DNA from: JBBQLG01 sp964251665 | GTDB lineage: Bacteria; Bacteroidota; Bacteroidia; Cytophagales; Spirosomataceae | Direction: 5' to 3' | Assembly (NCBI GenBank): GCA_964251665.1 | Contig: CAXUKO010000010.1 | Coordinates: forward strand, 186,001-250,000 | DNA: 64,000 nt | Part shown: positions 44,100 to 52,880 of the stretch, in pieces | How the letters are laid out: each line of letters starts with the position of its first letter | How positions within the stretch are numbered: position 1 is the stretch's first letter | The notes under the pieces: model-generated | Databases searched by the model: none | What the model saw: only the letters and a program-made list of their open reading frames with translations | Told to the model about the DNA's origin: nothing | Made by a program: the position numbers and the translations under genes

Positions 44100-44180
44100 T
44101 TGATGCCCAGCCGGATAAATCCCTGACTTCGCCATAGTCCGTGCTGGCGATGTAGTTGACCACAAATAAATCGTCGGTAA
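44100..44180 (-). pseudogene. Degraded fragment of the neighbouring carboxylesterase 5' region
   Basis: Bases 44100-44168 align with 41450-41528 inside the esterase gene, in the same orientation: the shared core reads CCCTGACTT-GCC-TA-TCCGTG-TGGCGATG with scattered substitutions and a 6-nt gap, then CCACAAA. The translated remnant keeps DLFVVNYIASTDYGEVR against VLFVGDNIAIANTEYGKVR. Homology cannot be followed much beyond 44180. It is too short to be a gene and is left from a duplication or replaced second esterase. Confidence 0.72.
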
Positions 44181-44324
44181 TGAGCCCGGTAATGCGTTTA
44201 TCTGCTCTGTAGGTAGCATGGTGCATGAGTAACCCGCCGGAGTTCAACCCTTTGTTTGCAAGGTGCCACAACGCACATCCCGGACGCTAAAACGTTGGCC
44301 CGGGATGCAGGCAGACAAGAAATC

Positions 44325-45305
44325 ATGGACAAACTACACTGGGGAATTATTGGCTGTGGCGACGTGACGGAGGTAAAAAGCGGACCCGCTTTTAATCGGG
44401 TCGAACACTCGTCGCTGGTGGCAGTGATGCGTCGGGATGCGGCTAAAGCAGCCGATTATGCCCGGCGGCACGGGGTGCCGACGTGGTATACCGACGCCGA
44501 TCAGCTCATCAACGATCCTGACGTCAACGCCGTTTACGTGGCCACGCCACCGCGCGACCATGAGGCTTATACCATTGCGGCTCTGGCTGCCGGGAAACCC
44601 GTGTACGTGGAGAAACCAATGGCGCTGACATCGGCGGCTGCGGAGCGAATGCAGGCCGCATCGGTCCGGTATGGGGTTCCGTTATGCGTGGCGCATTACC
44701 GCCGTGAGCTGCCCCTGTTCCGGCAAATCAAACACCTGCTCGACACGCAGCAGATCGGCACCGTGAAGCTGGTAACCATACGGCTGTGGCAACCGGTTGA
44801 CTCGCTGATTATCGGAAAAACGCCCGACAACTGGCGCGTTAACCCGGCCCTGTCGGGTGGTGGCCTGCTTTTCGATCTCGCCCCGCACCAGCTCGACCTC
44901 ATGTACTATTTCTTCGGGAAAGCGGAAGAGGTTAGCGGCCTGAGCGCAAATCAGGCCGGTCTGTATGCCGCCGAGGACATTGTAACGGGCATGATGCGGT
45001 TGCCCAACAACATTCTCTTTACCGGTCAGTGGTGCTTTTCGGTGCCGACGAACCTGACCGATGATGTCTGTGAGATTATCGGGTCGGCGGGAAGCATTCG
45101 GTTTCCGATGTTTGGCAAACAGTACACCATCCAGGCCGATGGCCGCGAAGAAACCGTTGTGGTAGAGCCGCCCGCGCACATTCAGCAACCGATGATCGAC
45201 GCGGTTGTGCGGTATTTTCGGGGTGTAGGACCCAATCCCTGCCCGGCCGACGAAGCCATTGCCATGTTTAACGTGATGGAAACCTTTACCGGGCGGGGCG
45301 GGTGA
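44325..45305 (+). CDS. Gfo/Idh/MocA family oxidoreductase
   Basis: The ATG at 44325 gives MDKLHWGIIGCGDVTEVKSG, the N-terminal Rossmann fold. The signature EKPMALTSAAAERM follows at about residue 93, and the C-terminal alpha/beta domain has the GGGLLFDLAPHQLDLMYYFFG segment carrying the catalytic-site Asp/His. These enzymes oxidise or reduce sugars and inositols with NAD(P)H. At 326 residues it is normal. It follows the esterase remnant and stands alone. Confidence 0.93.
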   Translation: MDKLHWGIIGCGDVTEVKSGPAFNRVEHSSLVAVMRRDAAKAADYARRHGVPTWYTDADQLINDPDVNAVYVATPPRDHEAYTIAALAAGKPVYVEKPMALTSAAAERMQAASVRYGVPLCVAHYRRELPLFRQIKHLLDTQQIGTVKLVTIRLWQPVDSLIIGKTPDNWRVNPALSGGGLLFDLAPHQLDLMYYFFGKAEEVSGLSANQAGLYAAEDIVTGMMRLPNNILFTGQWCFSVPTNLTDDVCEIIGSAGSIRFPMFGKQYTIQADGREETVVVEPPAHIQQPMIDAVVRYFRGVGPNPCPADEAIAMFNVMETFTGRGG

Positions 45306-45396
45306 ACTGTGAGGGGCGAGTCTGTTCATAAAGGGTGTTTCCCTGCCGGATTATACAGCCAGGAGAGCTGCTCCTCACCCGCTAAACAAAGAACCC

Positions 45397-45660
45397 ATGA
45401 ACTGGCTATTCACAACAATCGTAGCTCTTTCGTCACTCCCCTCGTGGTGGTGGACCAAAGGACCGGGGCTGGGTGATCCTCCTCGCGTTACAACCCGTGA
45501 CCGGGCTATCATTGCCGGTTTAACGCTCGCCGGGGGCGTTGGTACGGCCGCTATTTTGGGACGCGATGCCCTGAGCATGTCAGTCGCCGCTTTTGCGGGT
45601 GGCCGTATTGAGGTTTTATTAGTAACGGGACAGCGCGGCTGCCGCAAAGAATTACGCTAA
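45397..45660 (+). CDS. Small hypothetical protein, 87 aa, two hydrophobic stretches
   Basis: An N-terminal hydrophobic stretch (MNWLFTTIVALSSLPSWWW) could be a signal or membrane helix; a second (AIIAGLTLAGGVGTAAIL) lies in the middle. The family is not recognised. The opposite strand is also open over most of this stretch, so the call rests on the start context and membrane character only. Confidence 0.4.
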   Translation: MNWLFTTIVALSSLPSWWWTKGPGLGDPPRVTTRDRAIIAGLTLAGGVGTAAILGRDALSMSVAAFAGGRIEVLLVTGQRGCRKELR

Positions 45661-45984
45661 GCGTTTTGGATCTGTATCCACTACCCGTTTGGCGTCAAAA
45701 CCGGCCGGGCGGTACGTTGATTCCCGGTATAAGTTTTGGAAACAAGTTCAAGCGCAACGTTCATCAACTCATTGATCCCTTCAGGCTGTACCGGAAAACC
45801 CTGATTTATTCGTTCGCTCATCGGAATTCCACCTTTATCCGTATATTAACGTGAGTTCGGCATTAGGTTAATTCCGTATTCACATTATATCGAGGACCTG
45901 CGGGAGCCGACTGACCGCTTCGGCTCAGCAACCCTTAGTCAGTCCAGAGCAAACTGCTCACCCAGCCTATACCTGAACCTGACC
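45661..45984. other. Intergenic region upstream of the TPR regulator gene
   Basis: No supported gene and no clear promoter match. A 62-codon frame at 45666-45854 has no recognised character. Confidence 0.4.
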
Positions 45985-47727
45985 ATGCCGAGCCCTTTAC
46001 TAATCAGGTCAATCGGTAGCCTGCTGCTGGGCTGGTCACTACTGGCAACAGCAGCTACAGCACAGGTCGACTCACTCTTCGCGCTCGACCCCGACCAGCG
46101 TATTCTGCGCTTGTGGCAGATGGCTCCGTTCGTGGCTGTTACCAATCCGCCATACCTGAAGGAACGGGATTCGACGGCTGTTTTTGCCCAACTCGACCGG
46201 TTACGTGATTTTGCGGAGCAGCAGGACGATGACCGCCTGTTCTGGACCGTACAACTGCATAAAATCCTGTTCCGGCACACGCTGCTCGATTTACGTGAAA
46301 AAAAATCGACCGTTCTTGAAAACGCCCAACCCTATATGGACGGATGCCCGGTGAAGGTGGTGCAGGCGTCGTATTGGTACCACCGGGGGCTGTATGAGTT
46401 TGGCAAGCAGCGGTTTGACGCTGGCTTTCGCTGGCTGATGCGGGCGCAGCAGGAGTTTGATCGGATTGGCTACCAGAACATCCCTGAGGTAAGTGAGTAC
46501 CTGACAGGGCTGGGCGGCCCCTACTATTTCTTTGGTGAATATGCGACCTGCATGCGCTACATGGAAGCCTCGCTCCGTTATCCTTATTTGCGGGTACGGG
46601 ATCGGATCGGGGCCAACAACACGATTGGCCTTTGCTACCAGCACCTCAACGATCTGCCCAAAGCCCAGGCTTACTTTATCCGCACCCAGGCCCTGAGCCA
46701 GCTTCATCACGACTCGGCCTACGCGGCCATTGCCACCACCAATATCGGCCACGTGCTGTTGCTGCGCAACCAACCTAACTCTGCCCTGCCCCATCTCTAT
46801 CGAGGGTTTAGCCTGAGCAAGACGCTGGTGCCCGAAAACGCGGCCCTGGCAGCCCTGTACATAGCCAAAGCGCTGCTGGCCCTCGACAGCACCCGTAAAG
46901 CCAAAACGTATATCGACCGCTCGACGAGTCTGTTCAAAAATCAGCCCTGGTCGGACTACGATCTGCACTACTACCAGGCCCGCACCCAGTACTACAAGAA
47001 AACAGCCAGGCATCAATTAGCTACTGCCTACCTTGATTCGACGCTCCAGTTACAGGACACGCTCCGGGTCCGCTTCAACACGCGCCTGCTGACCGCAGCC
47101 CAAACCCAGGTCAACGCCGAACGCTACCTCAACGAGGTGCGCCAATTAGAAACCCAAAAGGCCAATGCCGTGCAGGTGCGCAATATCATCTTGCTGGCGC
47201 TGGGGCTGCTAAGCCTGTTGGGCGGCTATGCGCTTCGGCAAAACACCCAGAAGCGGATACAGGAAAAACACGTGCTGCTGGCCCGCCAGCAACGGGCCGA
47301 AGAACTCCTGGCCCAGTACGTGGCTCATCTGGAAGAGAAGAACCGACTCATTGAGACAATCTCGACCGAACTGGATCAGAGCCGCACCCCGCCGACTGAA
47401 CCGGTCAGTCGCCCCAATGATGCGTCAGGGGTTGGCAAGCTGCTCAATCGGGTGATCCTGACCGAAGTGGATTGGCAACAGTTCAGGCAACTGTTTGAGA
47501 ATGTCTATCCGGATTTTTTTGCGTCTCTGCTGGAACGTTTTCCGGACTTAACCCCCGCCGAAATCCGGCTGCTGGCCCTGCTCAAGCTGGGCATCTCCAC
47601 CAAACAGATGGCCTTCATGCTGGGCGTCTCGATGAATACCATCCGAACGTCCCGCTACCGGCTACGGCGTAAGCTCGAGCAGCAGCAGGTGACTACGAAT
47701 CTGGACGCGTTCATCCAGCAGCTGTAG
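45985..47727 (+). CDS. TPR sensor with transmembrane helix and LuxR-type C-terminal HTH
   Basis: A signal peptide (about residues 1-27) is followed by tetratricopeptide-like helices (for example YFFGEYATCMRYMEASLRYP, ALLALDSTRKAKTYIDRS), then a membrane helix (NIILLALGLLSLLGGYAL, about residue 397), a coiled coil and a C-terminal DNA-binding domain: DLTPAEIRLLALLKLGISTK, MAFMLGVSMNTIRTSRYRL. This is the Bacteroidota one-chain layout in which an outer TPR domain is joined across the membrane to a LuxR-like regulator. It lies upstream of a small membrane protein and the giant T9SS protein and may control them. Confidence 0.9.
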   Translation: MPSPLLIRSIGSLLLGWSLLATAATAQVDSLFALDPDQRILRLWQMAPFVAVTNPPYLKERDSTAVFAQLDRLRDFAEQQDDDRLFWTVQLHKILFRHTLLDLREKKSTVLENAQPYMDGCPVKVVQASYWYHRGLYEFGKQRFDAGFRWLMRAQQEFDRIGYQNIPEVSEYLTGLGGPYYFFGEYATCMRYMEASLRYPYLRVRDRIGANNTIGLCYQHLNDLPKAQAYFIRTQALSQLHHDSAYAAIATTNIGHVLLLRNQPNSALPHLYRGFSLSKTLVPENAALAALYIAKALLALDSTRKAKTYIDRSTSLFKNQPWSDYDLHYYQARTQYYKKTARHQLATAYLDSTLQLQDTLRVRFNTRLLTAAQTQVNAERYLNEVRQLETQKANAVQVRNIILLALGLLSLLGGYALRQNTQKRIQEKHVLLARQQRAEELLAQYVAHLEEKNRLIETISTELDQSRTPPTEPVSRPNDASGVGKLLNRVILTEVDWQQFRQLFENVYPDFFASLLERFPDLTPAEIRLLALLKLGISTKQMAFMLGVSMNTIRTSRYRLRRKLEQQQVTTNLDAFIQQL

Positions 47728-47916
47728 ACCCGGCTGGACGATAATTTTTTCTTCTCTGTAAGCGGTTAGCAGTCAGGCGGTTACTTTGTCTTGTCTACGC
47801 TTTTGTCTATGCTCCCCGTCCCCCTTTGTCTACACTTTGTCTACACCCGGGATTAGGCATACCTACCTATTCCTGCCTGTTTTGCAGCGGCTCGCAACCA
47901 ACGGGCCCTTCCTGCG

Positions 47917-48099
47917 ATGCGCTTACTACCCGCTTTAGCCTGGACGACCGACCAGCGACGCTGGCTGCTCCAGTTACTGAGTTTACTGCTGGGCTTCAGC
48001 CTGCTGGTAAGCAGCATCTGGCTGTATTACGACTACAAGATACGCCAGCTCGATCACCAGCAGCAGCAGCTCACCGCACCGGCAGCCGCTCCCGGATGA
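47917..48099 (+). CDS. Small single-helix membrane protein, 60 aa
   Basis: A hydrophobic helix (WLLQLLSLLLGFSLLVSSIWLY is too long to be chance in this context) follows a short charged start and precedes a Gln-rich, coiled-coil-like tail (RQLDHQQQQL). It sits in the 490-base gap between the TPR regulator and the giant adhesin gene, same direction. Function unknown; the small size leaves real doubt that it is translated. Confidence 0.45.
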   Translation: MRLLPALAWTTDQRRWLLQLLSLLLGFSLLVSSIWLYYDYKIRQLDHQQQQLTAPAAAPG

Positions 48100-48219
48100 A
48101 GCCCAGCGCCGGTTTTCTTTAACCGACCGGTGTTCCCCAACTGAACGCAGGCGGTCAACTTTATCCAGTAAGCCAGCACCTGACTGGCCATCCATTAACT
48201 AATCTTTCCCCAAAAACCC

Positions 48220-51200
48220 ATGAAAAACCCATTTACCAAGCCAAATCGTTACTCTTTTTTGCTCCGGCAGAGTTTGCTGCTGGCCGTAAGCTGCTTTCTG
48301 GCCATTTCGGCCTGGGCCACCACGTTCCCCGTCTCCACGAAGGCCAATGACGGGGCGGGTTCGTTGCGGCAGGCCATCCTGGATGCCAATGCCGACGGCT
48401 CGGCTACAGCGGCCAATCCGCACCTCATCACCTTTTCGGTGATCGGTACCATTACGGTGGTGAGTCCCTTTCTGGTCGTTACCAACCACGTGCTCATTCA
48501 GGGACCGGGGCAGGCTGCGCTCACCCTGAGCGGGGGCAACGCCACGCGCATCTTCTGGCTGCAGAACGGGGCCATCACCATCCGGGACCTGACGCTGGCC
48601 AATGGTCTGGCTAAGGGGGGAGATGGGGGCGGTGGGGGCATGGGAGCGGGCGGGGCCATCTTCATGCACGAAGGCCGGGAAGGGGGCAGCGGCTCGCTGG
48701 CGGTTCAGCTTATCAACGTGACCCTCACGGGTAATTCGGCCCAGGGCGGCAGTGCGATTGATCCACCTTCCAGGGGTGGTGGGGGGATGGGTGGCACCAG
48801 CAACTACTTTGGTGGTGGTGGGGTAATCGACAACACTTCTTCTGAAGATGGCAGCAGCGTATCAGGGAAAAACAATGGCGGCATTGTCATCTTTGGCTCA
48901 GGTGGTACCGGTAGGACGGGTGGGGGTGGAGGATTTGGTGGTGGTGGTGGAGCAGGGTCCAGCGGGTTTAACGGATACAAGGGAGGACCCGGTGGTTTTA
49001 GTGGTGGTGGTGGTGCTGGTGGCTTAAATAAAGATACAAATAATGATGAACATTTTGGTCGAGGGGGTGATGGAGGAGACGGCGGCTTTGGGGGCGGGGG
49101 CGGTTCCGGGAGAGGAGGGGGCGGCAATGGTGGTGGTGGTGGTTATGGTGGTGGGGGTGGGGGTGGTTATGCTTATGGTGGGGGTGGGGGTTTTGGTGGG
49201 GGAAATGCAGGAACTACTGTGGGTGCAAAAATTATTGGGGGTGGCGGCATGGGGGCCGGTGGAGCCATCTTTGTCACCAGCGGTCGCCTGACGATGACCA
49301 ACGTCTCGCTGACCAATAATTCGGCTACCGGCGGCACGGGCGGGGCCCCGGGGGCCGGTCTGGGCGGGGCTATTTTTCTCTTCAACAAAGCCGACAACGG
49401 AGGCACTGCCGCTCCCGGCACCACTAATGATCCAACCGTATCGGCCTGTGCGCTGACCTTCTCGGGCAACACGGCCACGTACCAGAACAATCAGCCGGGC
49501 CGCAACGACAACAACCAGTACGGCGCTTTCCCGGTGACACCCGGCGTGGCCATCACCCAGCAACCCCCCAGCAGTTCCATGGTCATCACCGGAACGAATG
49601 TCAAGGTATCCGCCCTTTTCAGTGGACCGGTCGATAGCTTCCAGTGGTACAAAGAAGGCACGCCCGTCGCGGGCCAGACCACCCCCGACCTGCGACTCGA
49701 TAATGTCACGCTCAGTCAGGCCGGCAGCTATTCGCTGGTGGCCACGGGAGCCTGCACCTCGGTGACCACCACCGCCTTTAATCTGAGTGTGGTTACCCCG
49801 GCCACCCTCTCGGGTACCAAAACCGTAGCGGGCAGCTTTACGCCGGGGGGCACCATCACCTACACCATCGTGCTGACCAACAGCGGCCAACTCACCCAGG
49901 GGGACAACCAGGGTCCCGAACTGGAGGATCAACTGCCCAGTTCACTGAGCGTCATCCAAACGGCGGCTACCAGTGGCAGTGTCTCGGCTGTCAATGCACG
50001 ACTTGTGCGCTGGAACGGGAGCCTGACGGCCGGCAGCAGCGTGACCATTACCATCGGGGCGCTGGTGAACCCGACCAATCCTGTTGGGCAGCCAATCGCC
50101 AATCAGGCCTCCATCAATTACGACATTCGGAACGAGGGGGTCAATCGGGGCATAATCCGGACGGACGATCCGGGCACGGCAGCACCCAATGATGCCACCG
50201 TGTTTGTGGCCACTTGCCCTCCCCCACCGGCGCTGGTGCTGGGCAACGATGGCCCCCTGGGCTGCGCCAAAGCCACCGTCACCCTGACGGCCAGTGGGGC
50301 CAGCCAGGGTAGCACCTACGTGTTCAGCGGGGGGGCAAGCCCTGTCGGCAACACCGCCACGGTCAGCATGGCCGGGCTCTACTCGGTGACGGCCACAGCC
50401 CCCAATGGCTGTACGGCCACCGCTACCACCGCCGTGAGCGTGATCGCTCCGCCCACGGTGAGCATCAATCCGACGAGTGCTACGCTAACCTGTGCCAGCC
50501 CCGCCATCAGCCTGACGGCCATCGGTACGGGTTCGGTGCGCTGGAGCACGGGCTCCACCAGCCCGGTCATCTCCGTCAGCACGGCGGGCACCTACTCGGT
50601 GACCCTGACGAGTGCCGATGGGTGTACCGCTACGGCCAGTACGACGATTGCGGCCGACCAGACCGCCCCCACCGTGAGTATCAGCCCAACAAGTGCCACC
50701 CTGAGCTGTACCAGTCCCGGGGCGACGCTGACGGCGAGTGGTCCGGGCACATTTCGCTGGAGCACAGGCTCGACCGATCCCCAGATTACGGTTAGTACAT
50801 CGGGCACGTATTCGGTCACGCTGACGGGTGCCAATGGCTGCCCGGCGGTGGCCAGTGCCACCGTCAGTGGCGATCAGACGCCCCCCAGGGTGAGCATTAC
50901 GCCCACCAGCGCCATGCTCAGTTGCACCAACCCAGTCACGAACCTGACGGCGGTCGGTACGGGCTCGGTGCGCTGGAGTACGGGGGAGACCAGCCCGGTC
51001 ATCTCCGTCAGCACGGCGGGCACCTACTCGGTGACCCTGACGAGTGCCAGCGGCTGCGTGGCCACGGCGTCGGTGACGGTGAGTGGGGATCAGCGTGTGC
51101 CCCAGGTGAGTATCAGCCCGTCCAGTGCGAGCCTCAGTTGCACGACTCCGATGGTAAGTCTGACGGCCCAGGGCAGTGGCACGCTGCGCTGGTCGACGGG

Positions 51201-52611
51201 CGAGACCAGCCCGGTCATCTCGGTGAGTGTGGCGGGCACGTATTCGGTTACGCTGACGGGGCCCAATGGCTGTTCAGCCAGCGCTACGGCTACCCTCACC
51301 GGTACCCCCACCACTCCCCCTGTCAGCCTAAGCAATGATGGCCCCCTGACCTGCACCAGGCCCAGCGTCACGCTCACCGCGTCGTCCACCGCTATGGGAG
51401 CCACTTACACCTTCCGGGGACCCCAGGGTACCGTCAGCAGCAATGGCAACACCGCCAGTGTCAGCGCCCCCGGCACCTACACGGTGACGCTGACCAGCAA
51501 TGGCTGTTCGGCCACGGCGATGACTACCGTTGGTGGCAGCAGTGCCTTGCCCATCCTGACCATCAGCCCCTCAGTCTCCACCGTCTGCGCCGGTAGCCCC
51601 GCCACCCTGACGGCCACCGGCGGACCAGCCGGGGCCACGCTGAGCTACCGCTGGAGTACCGGAGCGACCTCTCCCAGCATCAGCGTCTCGGCCGCCACCA
51701 GCACCACCTACTCGGTAACGGCCACTACCAGCGGGGGCTGCTCGGCCACCGCCACTGCCCGCCTGACGGTCAATCCCCGCCCGGCCGCACCTTATCTAAC
51801 CCCGGTGCCCCGCACACTGTATACTACCAGCTTTCCCATCCCGCTGATCATCTACGCCCTGCCGACGGGTTTTGGCCTGGACCTGAACTTCTACCAGGCT
51901 GGTACCAACGCCCTCCTCGACCCGCCCCTCATCCGGCCTACCCAGTCCGGCAGCTTCGACTACTACGCCACCCAGACCGACAGTAAGGGTTGCGTGAGTG
52001 GGCCGGCGGCTTTTTCGCTGAAGGTCCTTGAGGGCGGTACACTGGTGAGCAAACCCGCCGACCAGACCGTCTGCCAGGGCAGCTCGACGGTGCTGAGCGT
52101 CACGGCCACGGGGGGCAACCTCAAGTACAGCTGGTACGAAGCCAATCCCGACACGCCCCTGCGGGTAAGTGAGGTGGGCACCGATACTAAGGGGGGCAAA
52201 ACGGCCAGCCTGACGGTCAATCAGGTTCGGCAGAGTAAGCTCTACTACTGCCTGGTAATTGGTGATAAAGGGATTGGCGTGGCGGGCCCCATCAAGGTGG
52301 GTCTGCGCACCAACTGCGGGTCGGCTCGGCAGGCCGTGAGCGCCGAGCCGGGCACAACGCTCAGCGCGGTGGTTCTGGGCAACCCCGTCACGGGCGATCA
52401 GGCCGAGGTGGAAGTTAGCGGAGCGCAGGGGCAGGCCTTGCAGCTACGGCTGGTCGATACCCAAGGGAGGCTGGTGAGCCAGCAGCAACGCGCGTCGGCC
52501 CAGGGGATCGAACGAGTGAGCTTATCGGTCAGCGGTCAGTCGGCGGGCCTGTTTTTCTTGCAGGTCAGTACGTCGACTCAGCAGCTCACCGTCAAGATCT
52601 TGAAACGCTAA
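48220..52611 (+). CDS. Giant surface protein with beta-helix, Gly-rich, Ig-like repeat and T9SS sorting domains
   Basis: 1463 residues. After a signal peptide (about residues 1-33) come a beta-helix-type region (SLRQAILDANADG, IRDLTLANG), a glycine-rich stretch (about 131-350), an Ig-like module (QWYKEGTPVAG...SYSLVATG), a DUF11-like module (GTKTVAGSFTPGGTITYTI), PKD-like repeats (four 72-residue units at 50452-51315, then more divergent copies with GCSATAT), and a C-terminal type A T9SS sorting domain (QLRLVDTQGRLVSQQQ, GLFFLQVSTSTQQLTVKILKR). T9SS cargo crosses the outer membrane and is cell-attached or released. The likely role is adhesion or matrix formation, by architecture only. Cysteine pairs recur once per repeat (LSC...GC), suggesting disulphides. 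Confidence 0.93.
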   Translation: MKNPFTKPNRYSFLLRQSLLLAVSCFLAISAWATTFPVSTKANDGAGSLRQAILDANADGSATAANPHLITFSVIGTITVVSPFLVVTNHVLIQGPGQAALTLSGGNATRIFWLQNGAITIRDLTLANGLAKGGDGGGGGMGAGGAIFMHEGREGGSGSLAVQLINVTLTGNSAQGGSAIDPPSRGGGGMGGTSNYFGGGGVIDNTSSEDGSSVSGKNNGGIVIFGSGGTGRTGGGGGFGGGGGAGSSGFNGYKGGPGGFSGGGGAGGLNKDTNNDEHFGRGGDGGDGGFGGGGGSGRGGGGNGGGGGYGGGGGGGYAYGGGGGFGGGNAGTTVGAKIIGGGGMGAGGAIFVTSGRLTMTNVSLTNNSATGGTGGAPGAGLGGAIFLFNKADNGGTAAPGTTNDPTVSACALTFSGNTATYQNNQPGRNDNNQYGAFPVTPGVAITQQPPSSSMVITGTNVKVSALFSGPVDSFQWYKEGTPVAGQTTPDLRLDNVTLSQAGSYSLVATGACTSVTTTAFNLSVVTPATLSGTKTVAGSFTPGGTITYTIVLTNSGQLTQGDNQGPELEDQLPSSLSVIQTAATSGSVSAVNARLVRWNGSLTAGSSVTITIGALVNPTNPVGQPIANQASINYDIRNEGVNRGIIRTDDPGTAAPNDATVFVATCPPPPALVLGNDGPLGCAKATVTLTASGASQGSTYVFSGGASPVGNTATVSMAGLYSVTATAPNGCTATATTAVSVIAPPTVSINPTSATLTCASPAISLTAIGTGSVRWSTGSTSPVISVSTAGTYSVTLTSADGCTATASTTIAADQTAPTVSISPTSATLSCTSPGATLTASGPGTFRWSTGSTDPQITVSTSGTYSVTLTGANGCPAVASATVSGDQTPPRVSITPTSAMLSCTNPVTNLTAVGTGSVRWSTGETSPVISVSTAGTYSVTLTSASGCVATASVTVSGDQRVPQVSISPSSASLSCTTPMVSLTAQGSGTLRWSTGETSPVISVSVAGTYSVTLTGPNGCSASATATLTGTPTTPPVSLSNDGPLTCTRPSVTLTASSTAMGATYTFRGPQGTVSSNGNTASVSAPGTYTVTLTSNGCSATAMTTVGGSSALPILTISPSVSTVCAGSPATLTATGGPAGATLSYRWSTGATSPSISVSAATSTTYSVTATTSGGCSATATARLTVNPRPAAPYLTPVPRTLYTTSFPIPLIIYALPTGFGLDLNFYQAGTNALLDPPLIRPTQSGSFDYYATQTDSKGCVSGPAAFSLKVLEGGTLVSKPADQTVCQGSSTVLSVTATGGNLKYSWYEANPDTPLRVSEVGTDTKGGKTASLTVNQVRQSKLYYCLVIGDKGIGVAGPIKVGLRTNCGSARQAVSAEPGTTLSAVVLGNPVTGDQAEVEVSGAQGQALQLRLVDTQGRLVSQQQRASAQGIERVSLSVSGQSAGLFFLQVSTSTQQLTVKILKR
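48600..49270 (+). repeat. Glycine-rich, G-skewed low-complexity coding tract
   Basis: The coding strand is dominated by GGN glycine codons, with long runs such as GGTGGTGGTGG and GGGGGTGGGGG. The encoded segment is mostly glycine with scattered F, Y and A. It is strongly purine-biased, so G-quadruplex formation on this strand and slippage are both possible. Confidence 0.85.
50452..51315 (+). repeat. Four tandem 216-bp (72-residue) PKD-like units
   Basis: Unit starts at 50452, 50668, 50884 and 51100 are exactly 216 nt apart, each beginning CCC-xxx-GTG (P-x-V) and carrying RWSTG, GTYSVTLT and GC. A more diverged fifth unit begins at 51316. Between units substitutions are frequent but lengths are fixed. 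Confidence 0.92.
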
Positions 52612-52616
52612 GCCAA

Positions 52617-52671
52617 CAGCCCATCACCAGGCATCTCCGCAAGGGGCGTAGTAACGGCTGGTGATGGGCTG
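52617..52671. terminator. Hairpin after the giant surface protein gene
   Basis: Perfect 14-bp arms CAGCCCATCACCAG (52617-52630) and CTGGTGATGGGCTG (52658-52671) with a 27-nt loop, starting 6 nt after the stop codon. Confidence 0.65.
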
Positions 52672-52853
52672 ACCAACCCTTTTCGGGATGCTTTGGTCAA
52701 AAAAGTAAGATAAGCCCTGGCGTGCCTCGCCACTTGGGAGAGTCTCAAAAAGTGTGGGGTACGTAGCTCAAGCTGCCAGCTGAGTCGGTACACCAGCCGG
52801 TAGCGCTCAATCCACAGCCGCTCCCTCCTCAGGCGTAGGTAACATCTGTCCGG

Positions 52854-52880
52854 GGGCTGCGCAACACGCAGCCCTTTTTT
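52854..52880 (+). terminator. Intrinsic terminator, plus strand
   Basis: Stem GGGCTGCG / CGCAGCCC (52854-52861 and 52867-52874), loop CAACA, then T6 (52875-52880). The T run overlaps the TAA of the convergent minus-strand gene at 52879. Confidence 0.75.

Noticed and set aside
49024..49932. A 302-codon frame antisense to the glycine-rich tract
   Set aside because: The reverse of GGN codons gives proline/threonine runs with no domain; it is a shadow of the repeat.
50452..51315. CRISPR-like regular spacing
   Set aside because: The 216-bp period is inside one reading frame and the whole unit, not only a short repeat, is conserved; it is a protein repeat.
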